Shown here in pieces: positions 46,818 to 59,181 of a stretch of DNA of 64,000 nt. Location of the stretch: contig CP136069.1 in assembly GCA_032622095.1 (NCBI GenBank), forward strand, positions 165,594,394 through 165,658,393. Reading direction: 5' to 3'. The DNA is from Siphonodentalium dalli (Eukaryota > Mollusca > Scaphopoda > Gadilida > Siphonodentaliidae). Both the position numbers and the translations under genes were made by a program. Within the stretch, counting starts at the first letter, position 1. Each line of letters starts with the position of its first letter. Below the pieces are notes generated by a model, which saw only the letters and a list, made by a program, of their open reading frames with translations, searched no databases and was not told the DNA's origin.

Positions 46818-47430
46818 GATCAACGTTTCGAATATTCGACAAACCAATAACGGAAGTCGACACTTCACAAAAAGCGATGAGCAGCATACGTCACTTCAAG
46901 CCAATTGCACGCGCTTGCTGCTTGTTATTGGGAAACTGTGTTGGAATTTGAATAATATATGTTAAAATTATTGTGGTAGTTTTGAAAAGTTGTGCACATA
47001 ATTAATATTCTATTAAAATGTATTGGAATAATATGGTTATAAGAAATGACTTGTGGGTCGATTGGGGTCATTGGTTATGACCGGTAGAGTGATTAAACAA
47101 AGTTCGAGTGAATCCCTTCGGGGTGCATACACTTTCTTTAATTACTCTGCCTGTCCAGTAACCCCTATCGATCTGCAAGTCATTCCTTAAATAATGACAT
47201 TCCCTAATAAGCTGGGGGCTCCCAATTGGATGATGAAAGTGCCAAATGAATCTAATTATGGTCCAATTCTATATATGTTCTGATTTGGAATTGGGACTAA
47301 TCTCCCAGTTTCCAATAAAGAACCTGCATTATGTTTACCTGGGCGTGATCAGGTGAGTTTTAAGACCAATCGTTAAAGGCCCTACCACACGTATATAGAC
47401 TTATGGGCCATAATCCAGTATTCCAAGAAG
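46818..47430. other. No gene; possible worn hairpin
   Basis: AAGAAATGACTTGTGGGTCGAT..GGG and CC..ATCGATCTGCAAGTCATT (47040-47070, 47160-47186) form an imperfect ~150 bp inverted pair. Confidence 0.45.
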
Positions 47431-47435
47431 CTTAA

Positions 47436-47690
47436 TATGGAATACTGTTAGGGTCAACCTACAACGGGTGGGGATTATGGAATCTGCCAAACACAGAAAC
47501 CGCCGAAAGCGACGAAATGTCCAGACGTGCACACATTTTGATAATGCCAGCGAACTGCCGAAAGCGCCAAAATGAGGGTGATATGTATGTGCAACCAGAT
47601 GGTTTGTCGCTTTCGGCAGTTTCATCGTTTGGCGGGTTCCATTTCCCAGCCCCATTGTAGGTTGGCCCTATTAGTATTCCATAGCTTACA
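47436..47690. mobile_element. Inverted-end element with GCCGAAAGCG boxes
   Basis: Ends ATGGAATACTGTTAGGGTCA and complement of GGCCCTATTAGTATTCCAT, followed inward by ACCTACAA / TTGTAGGT. Interior GCCGAAAGCGCCAAAATG boxes resemble those of the 61525 element. Confidence 0.65.
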
Positions 47691-47708
47691 GAAAAATCTA
47701 CTCGTTAA

Positions 47709-47916
47709 CCCTTTTAGTGCCAGGGGCCGATTTCATCGCCCTAATTTATGGTCTGTAGAGTGCCCTAAAAAAATGATTATTTTGTTTGTGGGTTAGGCCA
47801 ATGCATGCATTCTCTTATATATGCGAGGCGACCTATGGTCGACTCGCATATATAAGAGAATGCATTGGCACAGGGTATATGGGTCGATACAAAAATCGGA
47901 CCTGGCACTCAAAGGG
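47709..47916 (+). mobile_element. piggyBac-like MITE, 208 bp, TTAA-flanked
   Basis: Inverted ends CCCTTTTAGTGCCAGGGGCC / CCCTTTGAGTGCCAGGTCCG with TTAA at 47705-47708 and 47917-47920. A single ATATATGCGAG hairpin (47796-47870) fills the interior. CCC ends and TTAA sites fit piggyBac-type elements (family knowledge). Confidence 0.75.
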
Positions 47917-47920
47917 TTAA

Positions 47921-48660
47921 TTCATGTTATAATCATCATAGCTTTCACCCGGGGGGGGGGGGTAAAACATTTGTTTTACGCGCACGTATGACGAGGAGGT
48001 GGGTGTTCGAATTGACCCAAAATCTATTTTTCATCAGCTCAAAAGAAATTAAATTTCCGACATACTTTTCAACTTTATGTTTGGCCTTAAAACTTAGAGA
48101 TAATGTAATTTCATCAACACTGCCTTTAGACAGTCGGTATATATTGCTTCGTGTTACGCAATTACTAAATACCAGGTATATTTCAAACTGGGCTAATCAC
48201 GGAAAAAGTATGTGCGGTTCCCAAAAATATAATGGGTTCGATGTTGACCACACAATACGGGAATATTTATCTTGCGTAGCTATCGACCAATCGAATTGAA
48301 GATAACACACTAATCAATAGATAATATGATATATAATCCGCATTGCAGGAAGACTTCCCTTGAACTATGACTTGTTGTCTCGTATAATATGTGGAAAGTT
48401 ATGAGAAATGTGTAATTTATCGCATTTAATCGGGAAGGTGTTAGTGAACGGAGATTTTGTCGAAATAAACACTGAACAGTTAGAGAAATAATTTTATCAC
48501 ATAATTTGGCCATAAAAGCAGTTTCATAATTATCGGTAATAGACACGTTTAATATCAGCGCGTGCGATGACGTCACGGCGTTCTTCAAATAACTTGCGAT
48601 CGCTGTAGTTTATGATTGTTGTTTTCGATGAATATTTCGCGTTGTTTCGGGTTTATTTGA
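47921..48660. other. No gene recognised
   Basis: The ORF at 47865-48299 (144 residues) runs out of the MITE and through a G11 tract; the ORF at 48310-48588 has no domain. Confidence 0.3.
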
Positions 48661-48670
48661 TCATGTGATA

Positions 48671-48823
48671 AAAGGTATCTCACACTCGTCCTATTTTATA
48701 CGTAATTTATCAACCTCGTCCTCTAAATTCTATTTGAGCCTCGGTAAACCTCGGCTCAAATCGAATTTAGTGAACTCGGTTGATAAATTCCGTATAAAAT
48801 AGAAACTCATGTGAGATCCTCTA
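48671..48823. repeat. Hairpin MITE
   Basis: Arms AGGTATCTCACACTCGTCCT..TTTATACGTAATTTATCAACC and complements, around GAGCCTCGGTAAACCTCGGCTC. No target duplication was resolved. Confidence 0.7.
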
Positions 48824-48829
48824 TATATG

Positions 48830-50000
48830 TTTATGATGTTTTGTCACAGCGGGGGACGTGCATGTCACAGACATGTATGACTCACCACGGTCACTGGTAT
48901 CAATGTGCCTATAGTCATAGTATTGAATTTTATTTAACAACTATATACATCATCACACGATTTAGTTTTGCGATAAAGTAACATCCTGTATCTGTATCTG
49001 TAGATATTTCAGTGCAGGAAACTTCCGGTTATAGACGCACTGGTCCAGGTGCTACCACGGCCGAGTAACTTAACAAGAAAACCATAGTCAGAAATGGTAG
49101 CGCCCTCAAGATCATATTATTAGGCATATATAAACTATATTCGCTTTAATGTAGTGATTAACGTGTATAAAGGTAACGCCTAGTAGTTGATTATATGTTA
49201 TATATTGTGTATGCGCGTATACTGTGCACTTGCTGAGAAAGGATGTGAAAAAAAATATTTAATCAGACGTGCCAACTAAAGTTTATTTTGAAATATTTAC
49301 ACATGTACCACATAATATGTGTTCACAAAGGGCGCACATATATATACAACCTGAAATGTCCATCGCCAAACATGCAACGGCCATTGCATTGATACACTAA
49401 TAACCACACAACCATTGCCAAAGAAGTGACGAACGCCTTGACGATTGACGCGTTATTATGTTGACGCGCTGCCAGCTCTAAACTGTTAGTTTCTCGATTC
49501 TCTTCTACCACATTTGAATTGTTTTCGACTGGCATGTATCTTTTGTTTGTTAATTGTTCCAATTTCTATTTAAAGTAGAGGTATGAATAGTGCATGAAAT
49601 AGCATGCAGAAGAATAATCAGGCCAAAAAGCTCTCGATCTTCGTTACATGGGTCAAGTACGCAAATACCGAGTACGTTTCTAATCACACTTAGTCCATCC
49701 GAGTACGTAAATACCCGTTCTAATTTATATTGCAATGGAGGTCTGAAACGTGCATGAAATTGCATGCAGGATAATAATGCGGCCAAATTTTTTTATCTTT
49801 GTTGCATGGTTCAAGCACGCAAATACCCAGTATGTTTCAGATCAGATTTAGTCCATCAAAGTACGCAATTACCGAGTACGTTTTAATCACATTTAGTCAT
49901 CACATCCTACGACAGGCCCGATATGCTGGCCAATATACACAATGAGGGCGTAATGATGATCTAAGAATGGCCTTAGGAAATGCACTCCTGATATCAACTA
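48830..50000. other. Dispersed repeat remnants, no gene recognised
   Basis: A CTGACTATGG-family repeat (49070-49150, minus) and two diverged direct copies of GTCCATC.GAGTACG.AAATACC-rich sequence (49600-49750, 49750-49890), related to 53040-53130. ORFs at 49323-49562 and 49550-49786 have no domain; the second lies in the repeats. Confidence 0.4.
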
Positions 50001-50004
50001 AACA

Positions 50005-50445
50005 TATGGTCTCTCATGAGGGTTTATTAAAATACATGTATGGTCCCATGAGGGTTATTTGAAATATGGTTACACATAGAAAGGGGTAATTAAAATATGA
50101 TGACATGATGGTAAATTAAAATATGGTCCCATAACTGATCAGGGCTAATTAGAAGATAGTCCCATAAGGGTTAATACAAATATGGACCCATGGGGGTTAA
50201 TTGAAATATGGTCCAATGAATGTCAATTAAATATGGTAACATGTGGTGTTAATTAAAGTTAAAATATGGTCCCATTACGAGGGTTAATTAAAATAAAAAA
50301 TATGGTGTCATCAGTGTTGATTAACTACAGTCCCGTGGGGTTAAATAAAATATAGTGCTATGAGGATCAATTGAAATATGATCCAATAAGAACTAATTAA
50401 AATATCCCCCATGAGGATCAATTAAATCATGGTAACATGATGGTT
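50005..50445 (+). repeat. Diverged minisatellite, ~26 bp unit
   Basis: About sixteen copies of AAAATATGGTCCCATGAGGG plus TTAATT, heavily diverged, with length changes. Confidence 0.8.
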
Positions 50446-50766
50446 AATTTCTTAACATTGTTCAATTCATATAGCATTCTGATATTATGCTGCGCACAAA
50501 GACATAAAACGATGTTTAGAATAAGGCCACATTGTATGTTAAACAACCAATGTGAAGGGTTACTGTTCGAACTTTTCTTAATAACATCTCTATTCATAGC
50601 TCAGATATATTCTGCATACAAAGAAATGAAAAGAAAGTTTAGAGACCGAGACTAAAGTTCACTAAACGTCAATATGAACAAACAGCACGAATGAGTAACG
50701 TCTGAATGGTTTAATAATTACATTCCCAATTCATTTAGAATATAACATGCCGATATTTATCGCGTA
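50446..50766. other. No feature recognised
   Basis: The ORF at 50437-50655 has a hydrophobic stretch but no recognisable domain. Confidence 0.3.
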
Positions 50767-50769
50767 TAA

Positions 50770-52100
50770 GGCCTAAAAAAAAAATACGTTTGTTTCCGCT
50801 AACCCGACCGACCCTATTTTAAACCCCCGACCCTAAACTTTTTATTGCCATTGCAAAAACAAAAAACAAATTTTTTTTAATTTAGGTCCCAATTCATATC
50901 ATAACAAGATGCAAAACATTTATATATTTCTACATATTGACTTAAGAAATGTAAGTTTACAAAAAGATTTGAATTGGAATCATATTGTAAAGTATGTTTG
51001 GCTTTATCTAGCTTTCATCTGTGAAAACTTCAAATAATTTGAGTTCAGGTATGTACCGTATGTTATCATTCAGCATTCAGACTTCAGTATTTCAATCAAT
51101 TACAGCACAGCAACATTAACAATTTGATCAAATCAACCTGGTTATCAAGTTGGATCTCAAAATACCAAATGAAAAATTAACATAGAGATTAGTACCATAT
51201 ATAGTCATTACTACCTTAATACATGTACATTGTTTCTGTACTACATGCACATGTAGTATTTCTGTATTACATGTACACGTAGTATATTATGTACGGTATG
51301 TGTCTCACTTGAATTTTATAAAATAGCCTATTTATGAATAAGAGTGATAATGGCAAGTCTCATTTCAAGCAGGATAAGCATAATCCATTGAACCAAAAGA
51401 TATCTGACAATAACTTATAAGCATTTCCAATCCATACATATATAAAAAGTTCCAAATTTATGCTTGAGAAACTTGATCAAATTGACCTCTCAGTAAAATT
51501 CAAAATACTGACTCAAAGAGCCTTAGATTAGCTCTAAATGCAATGGATTTTCAAATTTTGTCCAGGGGGAGAACCCCCACCATCATCAGGGGGTCACCCT
51601 TCCCAAACATTCCTCCGCTCAGGCCTTCAGGTTATGCCTTCGGCATATCATTGCCCAAAAACAGGTGTCCCCAAACAATACCTAGATCCTTCACTGAATG
51701 CGGAGGAGAAGGTGGTGCTGTGAAGCCATCCTTAAGAGATCGGTACAAGACGGTCACTCCAATATGTGAACAGTGCAGTGGTGCTGGACTGACTCCAGTT
51801 GTCACCAGACTATATGGGAAATATTAGGATTATCAAAGACTATATTAGTATATAGACTAGTATATATGTAAATATTAAAACATATGTAGGATTGAATTGG
51901 AGTTTCTAGTTCCTCTGTCATCTGGGTTAACCTGATTGGGGCTAAGAAGTGCATAGTTTGGGTTATTGACAAGTATTATACAGTTATTTTTAAAGAAACT
52001 GAAGAAAAAAAAAGTTAAAACAAAAAACAAAAAAGCCTACCTACCTACCCTAATTTTGTTTAGCTCGTTAGCGGAAACAAAGGTATTATTCTTTTAGGCC
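50770..52100. mobile_element. Harbinger-like DNA transposon, 1331 bp, TAA target site
   Basis: Inverted ends GGCCTAAAA..AATAC.TTTGTTTCCGCTAAC (~33 bp) with TAA at 50767-50769 and 52101-52103. A 3 bp TAA/TTA site and GG-starting ends fit PIF/Harbinger (family knowledge). There is no transposase or Myb-like ORF; the interior ORFs at 51538-51827 have no domain. Nonautonomous. Confidence 0.7.
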
Positions 52101-52152
52101 TAAATAAAGGAAAAAGCTCATTAAACGATCTTAAATAACATGTTAGTAAGCC

Positions 52153-52318
52153 ATTATTTCATGTGTCTTTTGGGAACAGTCAAAATTGTTGCCCCGAGGT
52201 ATCAGGAATGACTATCGAACTGTTGCCCAAGGCCGAAGGCCGAGGACAACAGTTCGATAGCCATTCCTGATACCGAGGGACAACAATTTTGCCTGTTCCC
52301 AAAAGACACATGAAATAA
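52153..52318. repeat. Near-perfect hairpin, ~166 bp
   Basis: Arms TTATTTCATGTGTCTTTTGGGAACAG and complement, through TATCAGGAATG.CTATCGAACTGTTG, around CAAGGCCGAAGGCCGAGG. Confidence 0.75.
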
Positions 52319-52499
52319 TTGCTTTGTTACCCAATACATTTACTTGTATTATTGATGTCATCCTCGGAAATATCAGAAAATTGAGACATATTCAGCGATT
52401 AATTCAAAATAATTGTGTTGTTTTTCGAGCGTGACTGTGACAATGCGGAAATCCGGTATAATTAAAAAACGAAACCGGAAATAGCCGAAACGTCACGGA

Positions 52500-52660
52500 A
52501 ATTGCAAACCATGTAACAGTTCGTTCGGGCCAGTCAACAGTCGCTCGGAGCCAGTCAACAGTTCGCTCGGGTCGGGCAGCAGTTCACTCGTGACGTCACG
52601 AAAGATGACCGTGATTGCAAACCGGGCAACAGTTCATTCAGGGCGGGCAACAGTTCGTTG
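52500..52660 (+). repeat. Clustered CAACAGTTCGCTCGG boxes
   Basis: Five copies of (GGG)C(A/C)G(T/G)CAACAGTTCG.TCGGG-type boxes. The word AACAGTTCG also occurs in the hairpin just upstream, so both may belong to one element. Confidence 0.55.
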
Positions 52661-53360
52661 TGGCGTTACGAATGCGAATTTGGGGTTAACCAGTTAATTC
52701 TAAATCCCAATGATTTACGAAGTAAAACTCTACTATTGGGTAACAAAATTTCTTATACCATCCTCAAATCCCCATGCAATATAATAGTAGATATTATTCC
52801 GATTTATGTCACGTGAAAATAACAAAGCATGTTAAACAACTACAGAAACACAGCGCGCAGTGCGTTAAGTGTTAACGCGGGAATCCCAAGTCGGCGCCCA
52901 CTTCTCAACGTGGCTAACAAGCCATGGTTCAATAAAGCATGTCAACATGTATACACGCCGATCTAATCGCAAAGGCTTTAAGCGATACGTGAATATACAT
53001 CGCAACGAGATGCTACCTCTATTAGACCACAACAATTTATTATTGTCAAACTTCGTTACATGGTTCGAGTATAAAGTACGAACATACACAAGTACATTTC
53101 TAATCATATCGTTCGGGTACGAAAATATCCAAGTACATGTTTATTCATATTTCACACATTCGCCCATACCCCCATTGACAAGTGAAAACACGATCACAGA
53201 AAACACCCAAATAACCATATGGTGACTACAATGGCGTTCTTTAACATGCTCACACCGAGGCGTGTACACAGGTCAGCCATTAATGTCCGCGCCCGATAGG
53301 ACAGCGCACTGCACCCACGACAACACACCTGTACACGTGTTATTGTGGGGGAATTCGGCA
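52660..53360. other. No gene recognised
   Basis: Two strongly overlapping ORFs at 52865-53107 (-) and 52869-53225 (+) have no domain; 53040-53130 is related to the 49.6-49.9 kb repeats. Confidence 0.3.
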
Positions 53361-53364
53361 TTTT

Positions 53365-53560
53365 GCGTCCGGATCTTTATTCAATGATCTGAATGAGACT
53401 TTTCAGCCTGACAAACTTGGTATCTGACCGAGTTCTGATTTTTGTCAGAATACCCTGACCAGGTTGCGACCCCCGCCCCCCCCCCCCCCCCCCTCAGTCC
53501 GCTAACACGAGAAACCAGTACGCTACCTCTCGGCTATACCGACTTCCCGAAATAGTCCGA
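53365..53560 (-). mobile_element. Possible tRNA-derived SINE with poly-G expansion
   Basis: The minus strand reads TATAGCCGAGAGGTAGCGTA (A-box-like), GTTAGCGGACTGA, a G-rich run of ~25, then GGGTCGCAACCTGG (a poor B box). No tail or target duplication was resolved. Confidence 0.35.
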
Positions 53561-53766
53561 TCAGAAATGCAGTAACAACCGATACAAAGTTGTCTATGAA
53601 TATGCTCTTATGTGACATTTGGGTTTTGTTCCAAGATCAATCAATACTATAAATGTTATCCACATTTTCGAATTTATGTCTGTTTGTCCGCTATTTGAAT
53701 AAAGAGGTGGCTATCTGAAAGGTTCTATGTGAATCTGGTGATGTGGTTTAAACTACGGAGATTAAA

Positions 53767-54138
53767 GACATGGTATGTACTTGTTCGGGTGCGTGAAACT
53801 GATCAGTTAGTATTCAGGCGCTATGCCAAATGGCTGAATGGAACATTCTACTAACATAGCTGATAATTTGAAGCAAATCAACCGTACCATCGTCTGAAAA
53901 CATCGTCTGAACTGCGCTCAATTGTAAATATTTACTACTCGATTCGGGACGCATCTATTGGTGATAAACTAATTAAAACGATCTCGCCATCGAGCGTCAC
54001 TGCATTTAATTAATATATAAGAATAACGGCCTGTGTTGTCAATTTGGATATAATATCTGTACAAATTACTACTTTGTGCAAGATTATTCTCCATTTCTAT
54101 TTGGTCACTCTACCGGAGTGTTTCACATCACGTTAAGC
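53767..54138 (+). mobile_element. F1-family element
   Basis: TTAAAGACATGGTATGTACT...GGAGTGTTTCACATCACG then TTAA. Diverged from the 54222 copy by about one in ten bases by eye. Confidence 0.75.
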
Positions 54139-54221
54139 CACTGAAGCTAGAGATGGACTGAGTGCAAAAGGATACATAAAACTTATTTAGGAGCAATGTT
54201 ATGACATGATACGCCTATTAA

Positions 54222-54589
54222 AGACATAGTATGTACTTGTTCGGGTGCGTGAAACTGATAAGTTAGTATTCAGGTGCTATGCCAACTGGAGGAGTGTGGC
54301 ATTCTACTAACATCACCGAAAATATCAAGCAAATCGACCGTACCACTCCATAGAAAACATCGTCTGAACTACGCTAAATTGTAAATATTTACTACTCGAA
54401 TCGGGACGCATCTATCGGCGATAAACTAACGAAAACTATTTCGCCATCGGCAGTCTCTGCATTTAATTAATATATAAGAATGACGGTGTGTGTTGTCAAT
54501 TTAGATATAATATTTGTAAAAATAACTACTTTGAACAAGATTATTCTCCATTTCTATTTGATCACCATACCGGAGTGTTTCACATCACT
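54222..54589 (+). mobile_element. F1-family element, left arm of large palindrome
   Basis: 368 bp between TTAA at 54218-54221 and 54590-54593. Reads AGACATAGTATGTACTTGTT...GTGTTTCACATCACT. Differs from the right arm at only about one position. Confidence 0.85.
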
Positions 54590-54593
54590 TTAA

Positions 54594-54805
54594 CGCTTTG
54601 ATGACTGGCGCTTCCTGGATTTTTGCGAAAAACCCTGTGCCAATGCCTTCTCTTATATATGCGCCTCGCATAATATAAGAGAATGCATTGGCCTAAAAAT
54701 ATGTTCCTCGATCTTGCAAGCCAGTGCATTTTCTTATATATGCGATCGAGGCTCCCAATGGCACTGGGTCTTTATACTGTTGCTCCAGCACAAACCTGTT
54801 CGGCT
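54594..54805 (+). mobile_element. Family H element in the palindrome centre
   Basis: Starts CGCTTTGATGACTGGCGCTTCC after TTAA, and carries ATATATGCGAG-type half-hairpins at 54640-54690 and 54715-54765. The ends are worn. Confidence 0.6.
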
Positions 54806-54809
54806 TTAA

Positions 54810-55177
54810 AGTGATGTGAAACACTCCGGTATGGTGATCAAATAGAAATGGAGAATAATCTTGTTCAAAGTAGTTATTTTTACAAATATGATATCTAAAT
54901 TGACAACACACACCGTCATTCTTATATATTAATTAAATGCAGAGACTGCCGATGGCGAAATAGTTTTCGTTAGTTTATCGCCGATAGATGCGTCCCGATT
55001 CGAGTAGTAAATATTTACAATTTAGCGTAGTTCAGACGATGTTTTCTATGGAGTGGTACGGTCGATTTGCTTGATATTTTCGGTGATGTTAGTAGAATGC
55101 CACACTCCTCCAGTTGGCATAGCACCTGAATACTAACTTATCAGTTTCACGCACCCGAACAAGTACATACTATGTCT
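54810..55177 (-). mobile_element. F1-family element, right arm of large palindrome
   Basis: Reverse complement of 54222-54589, with TTAA at 54806-54809 and 55178-55181. Confidence 0.85.
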
Positions 55178-55185
55178 TTAATGTA

Positions 55186-55940
55186 CTTAGACTATGGTGT
55201 AAACGTCCAATGTTTGGAAAGCTAAGTGCCATCTGAAAGACGATATATTGTTTAATATTGAATTTTATAACCATTTATTTCATATCGGTTTAATGTTTTG
55301 AGGGACACTTTTTTATGAAGAAAAAGAACATTTTTTTCAATATTTCCGGGGTGGAGCGATATACCATAGTGTTGGAGTCACCATTACGGGGGACACAGAA
55401 ACTGATTTTTTGTTCGAATTTGCACCACAGGTATATATACTCCTCGCGATAAAAGAATTGCGTGGCAAGCTGTCAAGTTGAGACACCAAAATTGGTGAAA
55501 AGTTTTTTGTTTTCGATTTGCACCTTGCAAGAAGACATATAACATATATAGTAGTCGGTCGGGAAATCTATCAGAGTAGGGTCGTTGGTGTGTGATATAT
55601 AGATAGGAAATGGGCACTAAATTATTTTTGTGGCCCATACCCACCAAACAATATATATAAAGTTATCTTTATTTTATATCGAATATGTTAGCGTCTGAAG
55701 TGGCGCCACTGACCTGAGTGATAAAAATGGCAAATTTGTTGTTTTTGTGTATATTCATTTAATTTCTCCCCTGATATAACGTAGCTCACCCAGCCTATGT
55801 CATTGAGGTATATACTTCCTTTTATGCATGGCATTTGTTGATTACATTGCTTAAATGTTATCTAGCCCATAGCTTCGTCTAGGTATACAATTAAAATGTT
55901 GATTTAGCCTTTTAATCCGATAATTCCCTTGATATATAGA
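55186..55940. other. No gene recognised
   Basis: The minus-strand ORF at 55384-55647 (87 residues) shows no domain. Confidence 0.3.
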
Positions 55941-55942
55941 GG

Positions 55943-56045
55943 GGGCTATAAGGTTAAAGTGATATTAAACACTCCAGTAGGGTGATCAAATAGAAATGGT
56001 GAATAATCTTCCTCAAAGTAGTTATATTTTACAAATATTATCACA
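55943..56045 (-). mobile_element. F1-family fragment
   Basis: TTAAAGTGATATTAAACACTCC..TAGGGTGATCAAATAGAAATGG...CTCAAAGTAGTTAT, then the similarity stops. Confidence 0.65.
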
Positions 56046-58737
56046 ACCCAAAAGGGTTGTTTTACGGTATTGCGTAAGCGACGCAAGTATAGTTGTGCCG
56101 TCGGTAATTTCTATACCCCATCAACATGAAAAAATTGTTTTTACATCCGGGCGATTCAGACCTATGGGGCCCTATGGTGGCCGCCATGTTGGAATAGAAT
56201 TGACAAATTAATAAAACGAATTTATTTTCTTCTTCGATCAGCCTCCCCATAGCAACACTATTAAATTTGAGACACAAAATCAACCTTATTCAAAATTAAA
56301 TGCTTAATGTTGATTTAGCTGAAAAGGGCGCATAGCATTCGGCAAAACTCGCCAGATTCCGTACCGTTAAAGTTTGAAAATTACGTCCTCTGGCAGGCCA
56401 TAGCAACGTTGGAAATGATGACGTAATTTCTTTACAAAATGGTGGCGCTCTCTTATTTGCGAAATTTGATATTGTATTGCTTGTTATTGTTATCGCTCGT
56501 ATTTTAAATGTACAACGGTATCACAGCACGTAAGCGTTAAGAACAAACGAGAAAGCACAAGCGAAGATAGCACAACGAGCCCATTACTGGAATGACTTTA
56601 GAGTCAAAGCAGTCAAAAGAAGAAGAATAACAACAACACTAGAACTTGTTTTGAACTTGGAAGTTTAAAAGTGAAAATCAGTCAGTCGGAAAGAAACTCA
56701 ATGACGAATCTCTGACTGAAACAAATATGAAAATGAAGGTCACTGGAGTGAAATGTGGACTGGTCTGTGCAGACTGATCACCACGGCGATTTGACTTGTT
56801 CTGTTATTGTTCAATTTTAAGTCTGTTTTCACCTGGACTGGTTCAGTGGTTAGACTTAGAGTTGCAACTGCAAGCGGCAAATTGTTCAGTCTACTAACTA
56901 ACTACTTCTCTAAATAGTAAATATCTAACACTGTCAGGTCAAGCCTCAACTTGGGTCAAGGAAATCAGAAAATGGACATTTTAGAGCTGACTGATTTACT
57001 CATTTACTCAGTATAGACAGTATAGTTCAGTCATGAACCGTTGAACGTAGCAAGCTGGAACTTGTGGAAGCAGTATTCGGTGAAAGCGGTCATGTGGCCT
57101 TCTAATCTAATAATATTAGGATTGTATTAGTCAATTTAGTGATTACAGATTAGTAAATTTAGTTATCAACGACTTCAGGCTCAGCCTCACCCACTCACTG
57201 TGAATGTGACTCAGGTCAAAATTCAATTCTATAGCCATCTACAGAGCAGTCAACACACAGATGTAACAAACATGTAAAGCCCAGTGAATTGGTGACTAAC
57301 AAAGTGAGTCGTTTATCTTCTTGTTGAGTGAAGGAAAAGAAGAACATCTCCCAATCCCACTTGGTCTCGGCACACTGCAGAGTTCATGCAGTGCCTGGTG
57401 AGAGGATATGCTTCTGGGCCAACTTTCCATCTGTGTGTATGAATTCTGTTTCCTGTGATGGACACATCAAGTTAAATATAATAATTATAATGCACGGTGA
57501 TTAGTTTTAGCATTCTCACATATGAAATAATTCATGATTTTAACACTGTGTTCTCGATTTAAACCTTAAGCATTAAGCGGGAGCTTGAACAGCATGGCTA
57601 GCATATATATTAACTAGTGGCTATTTGTGGAAAAATGATTAAATATAGCCCTGCGTACTTGCTATTGTCGACTTGACACATTGGGATTGGAATAATATGT
57701 ATGCTAAATATAATAATTCCAGGCCAACTTAGTTGAACTGTCACGACATTCTTGTTATACATGTACATGACTAATGAGGCAATCATATAAATGTTTAATC
57801 TAGTAGCATTTTCTCAGACCATGCCATGAATATCTATGTATCTATGCCCACCAAGAATGATATATTCCACCAGTACAAAGTTTTTGCTGTTGCGATAGGG
57901 AAGTAACTAGTACAGTTAATAAATTATGAAGTACCTTTCATTAATAATGTGTGTCATAGAATGTGAAGATCCAACTTTGAAATGGCAAGATTTAAATGAC
58001 TTTGTGGTGGATTTTCCTTTGCGTCCCTCATACTAAAGTCATTCCTCCTGGGCAATTATTAAAATGTTTATATACTATCAGACGCCTAACAATAGTGTCA
58101 GCATGTGCCGCATGATTAGTAATTTCAGATAAAATTCTCAACGATCATTAAGTTTTTTCGCATAGAGACATATATAGAATTAAATTGAAATAGAATTAAA
58201 TAGAATTAAATTTCCATCAATATTGTTAATTTTAGTCTAGGTCTCCGCTATCACTATTATTGACCATCACAATGCTTAGACATCTGAGAGTACGATATAA
58301 GCTCACAAAAGTCATGAACAAGCATGCAATCTCGAGCTGGGACCACCCTTAATACTTGTTTCTCATCATCTACTTCACAGAAGGGGTCACTCCTAAGTAG
58401 TAACCGTATAGGAAACACACCGAACATACCACTATTGCACAATGACACCAGTTTGTTTTATCTAAATTATTTAGCCCCAAAACAATAGTCATTTGGCAAA
58501 TTATCTCATTCCTTTTCGAAGTGCCTGTCATCTACTGAAGTTGGATCCTACCAGGGCCATAAATTATGTCTCATTGAGTCATTGTGTCCCATCCATGTAA
58601 ATCGCTGAAAGTCAAGCATACATAAACCTCTATAAATAAATCAGATGTGGCTATGTGAAATATGCAATAAATCCCCGTTTTCATAAAAATGTATTCAGTA
58701 TAATATGTAAATTTATCCAATAAAGATATTTTTCCCT
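56046..58737. other. Long stretch with no recognised gene or repeat
   Basis: The overlapping ORFs at 55996-56211 and 56062-56283, and the ORF at 58257-58448, have no domain. This is the longest stretch of the window without an obvious repeat, so it may include noncoding exon or regulatory DNA of a neighbouring gene; nothing in it proves that. Confidence 0.3.
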
Positions 58738-59181
58738 TGAGGGTCCTCAATCCGAATCAATAGTCCCCATATCATCAGATTCCAACAACAAGAAGATTTT
58801 TTGAAATGCCGCTTCAGTTGACAGAATTAATTGCTCGAAAATAATGCTAACTGCAGTCAATTATGGCATAAAATTGACAAAAACCTGTAATTTATCAACT
58901 TTTTGTTCAACGAATATTGCTGATTTGTCAAACATCTGACACACACAAAAAAACCAGTTGATTTTAGAGTTATCCATCTCCATCTGCAATTTGGTCAGAG
59001 AAAGTATTCTCGTCTGTTGTTTGCTGGGCCAATTACAATTAAAATGATAGATTTTAAAAATCGGTATCTGATCACTCTGAGCTTTGATGTTGTGGGTTCC
59101 TTGACTTGAATCAAATATATTTCACCTCCGAAGTCATGGAAATAGTAATCTGCGAGGGTTAATTCGGATTGAGTACCTTTA
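58738..59181 (-). mobile_element. F3-family dispersed repeat, ~440 bp
   Basis: Inverted ends GGGTCCTCAATCCGAAT and complement of ATTCGGATTGAGTACC. The interior matches the 34.5 kb copy in opposite orientation (GAGTTATCCATCTCCATCTG; CTCTGAGCTTTGATG). Confidence 0.65.

Noticed and set aside
47865-48299. 144-residue ORF
   Set aside because: It starts inside a MITE and crosses a poly-G tract; no domain is recognisable.
51538-51827. Two overlapping ORFs inside the Harbinger-like element as transposase remnants
   Set aside because: Neither shows a DDE or Myb-like motif; they are proline-rich read-throughs.
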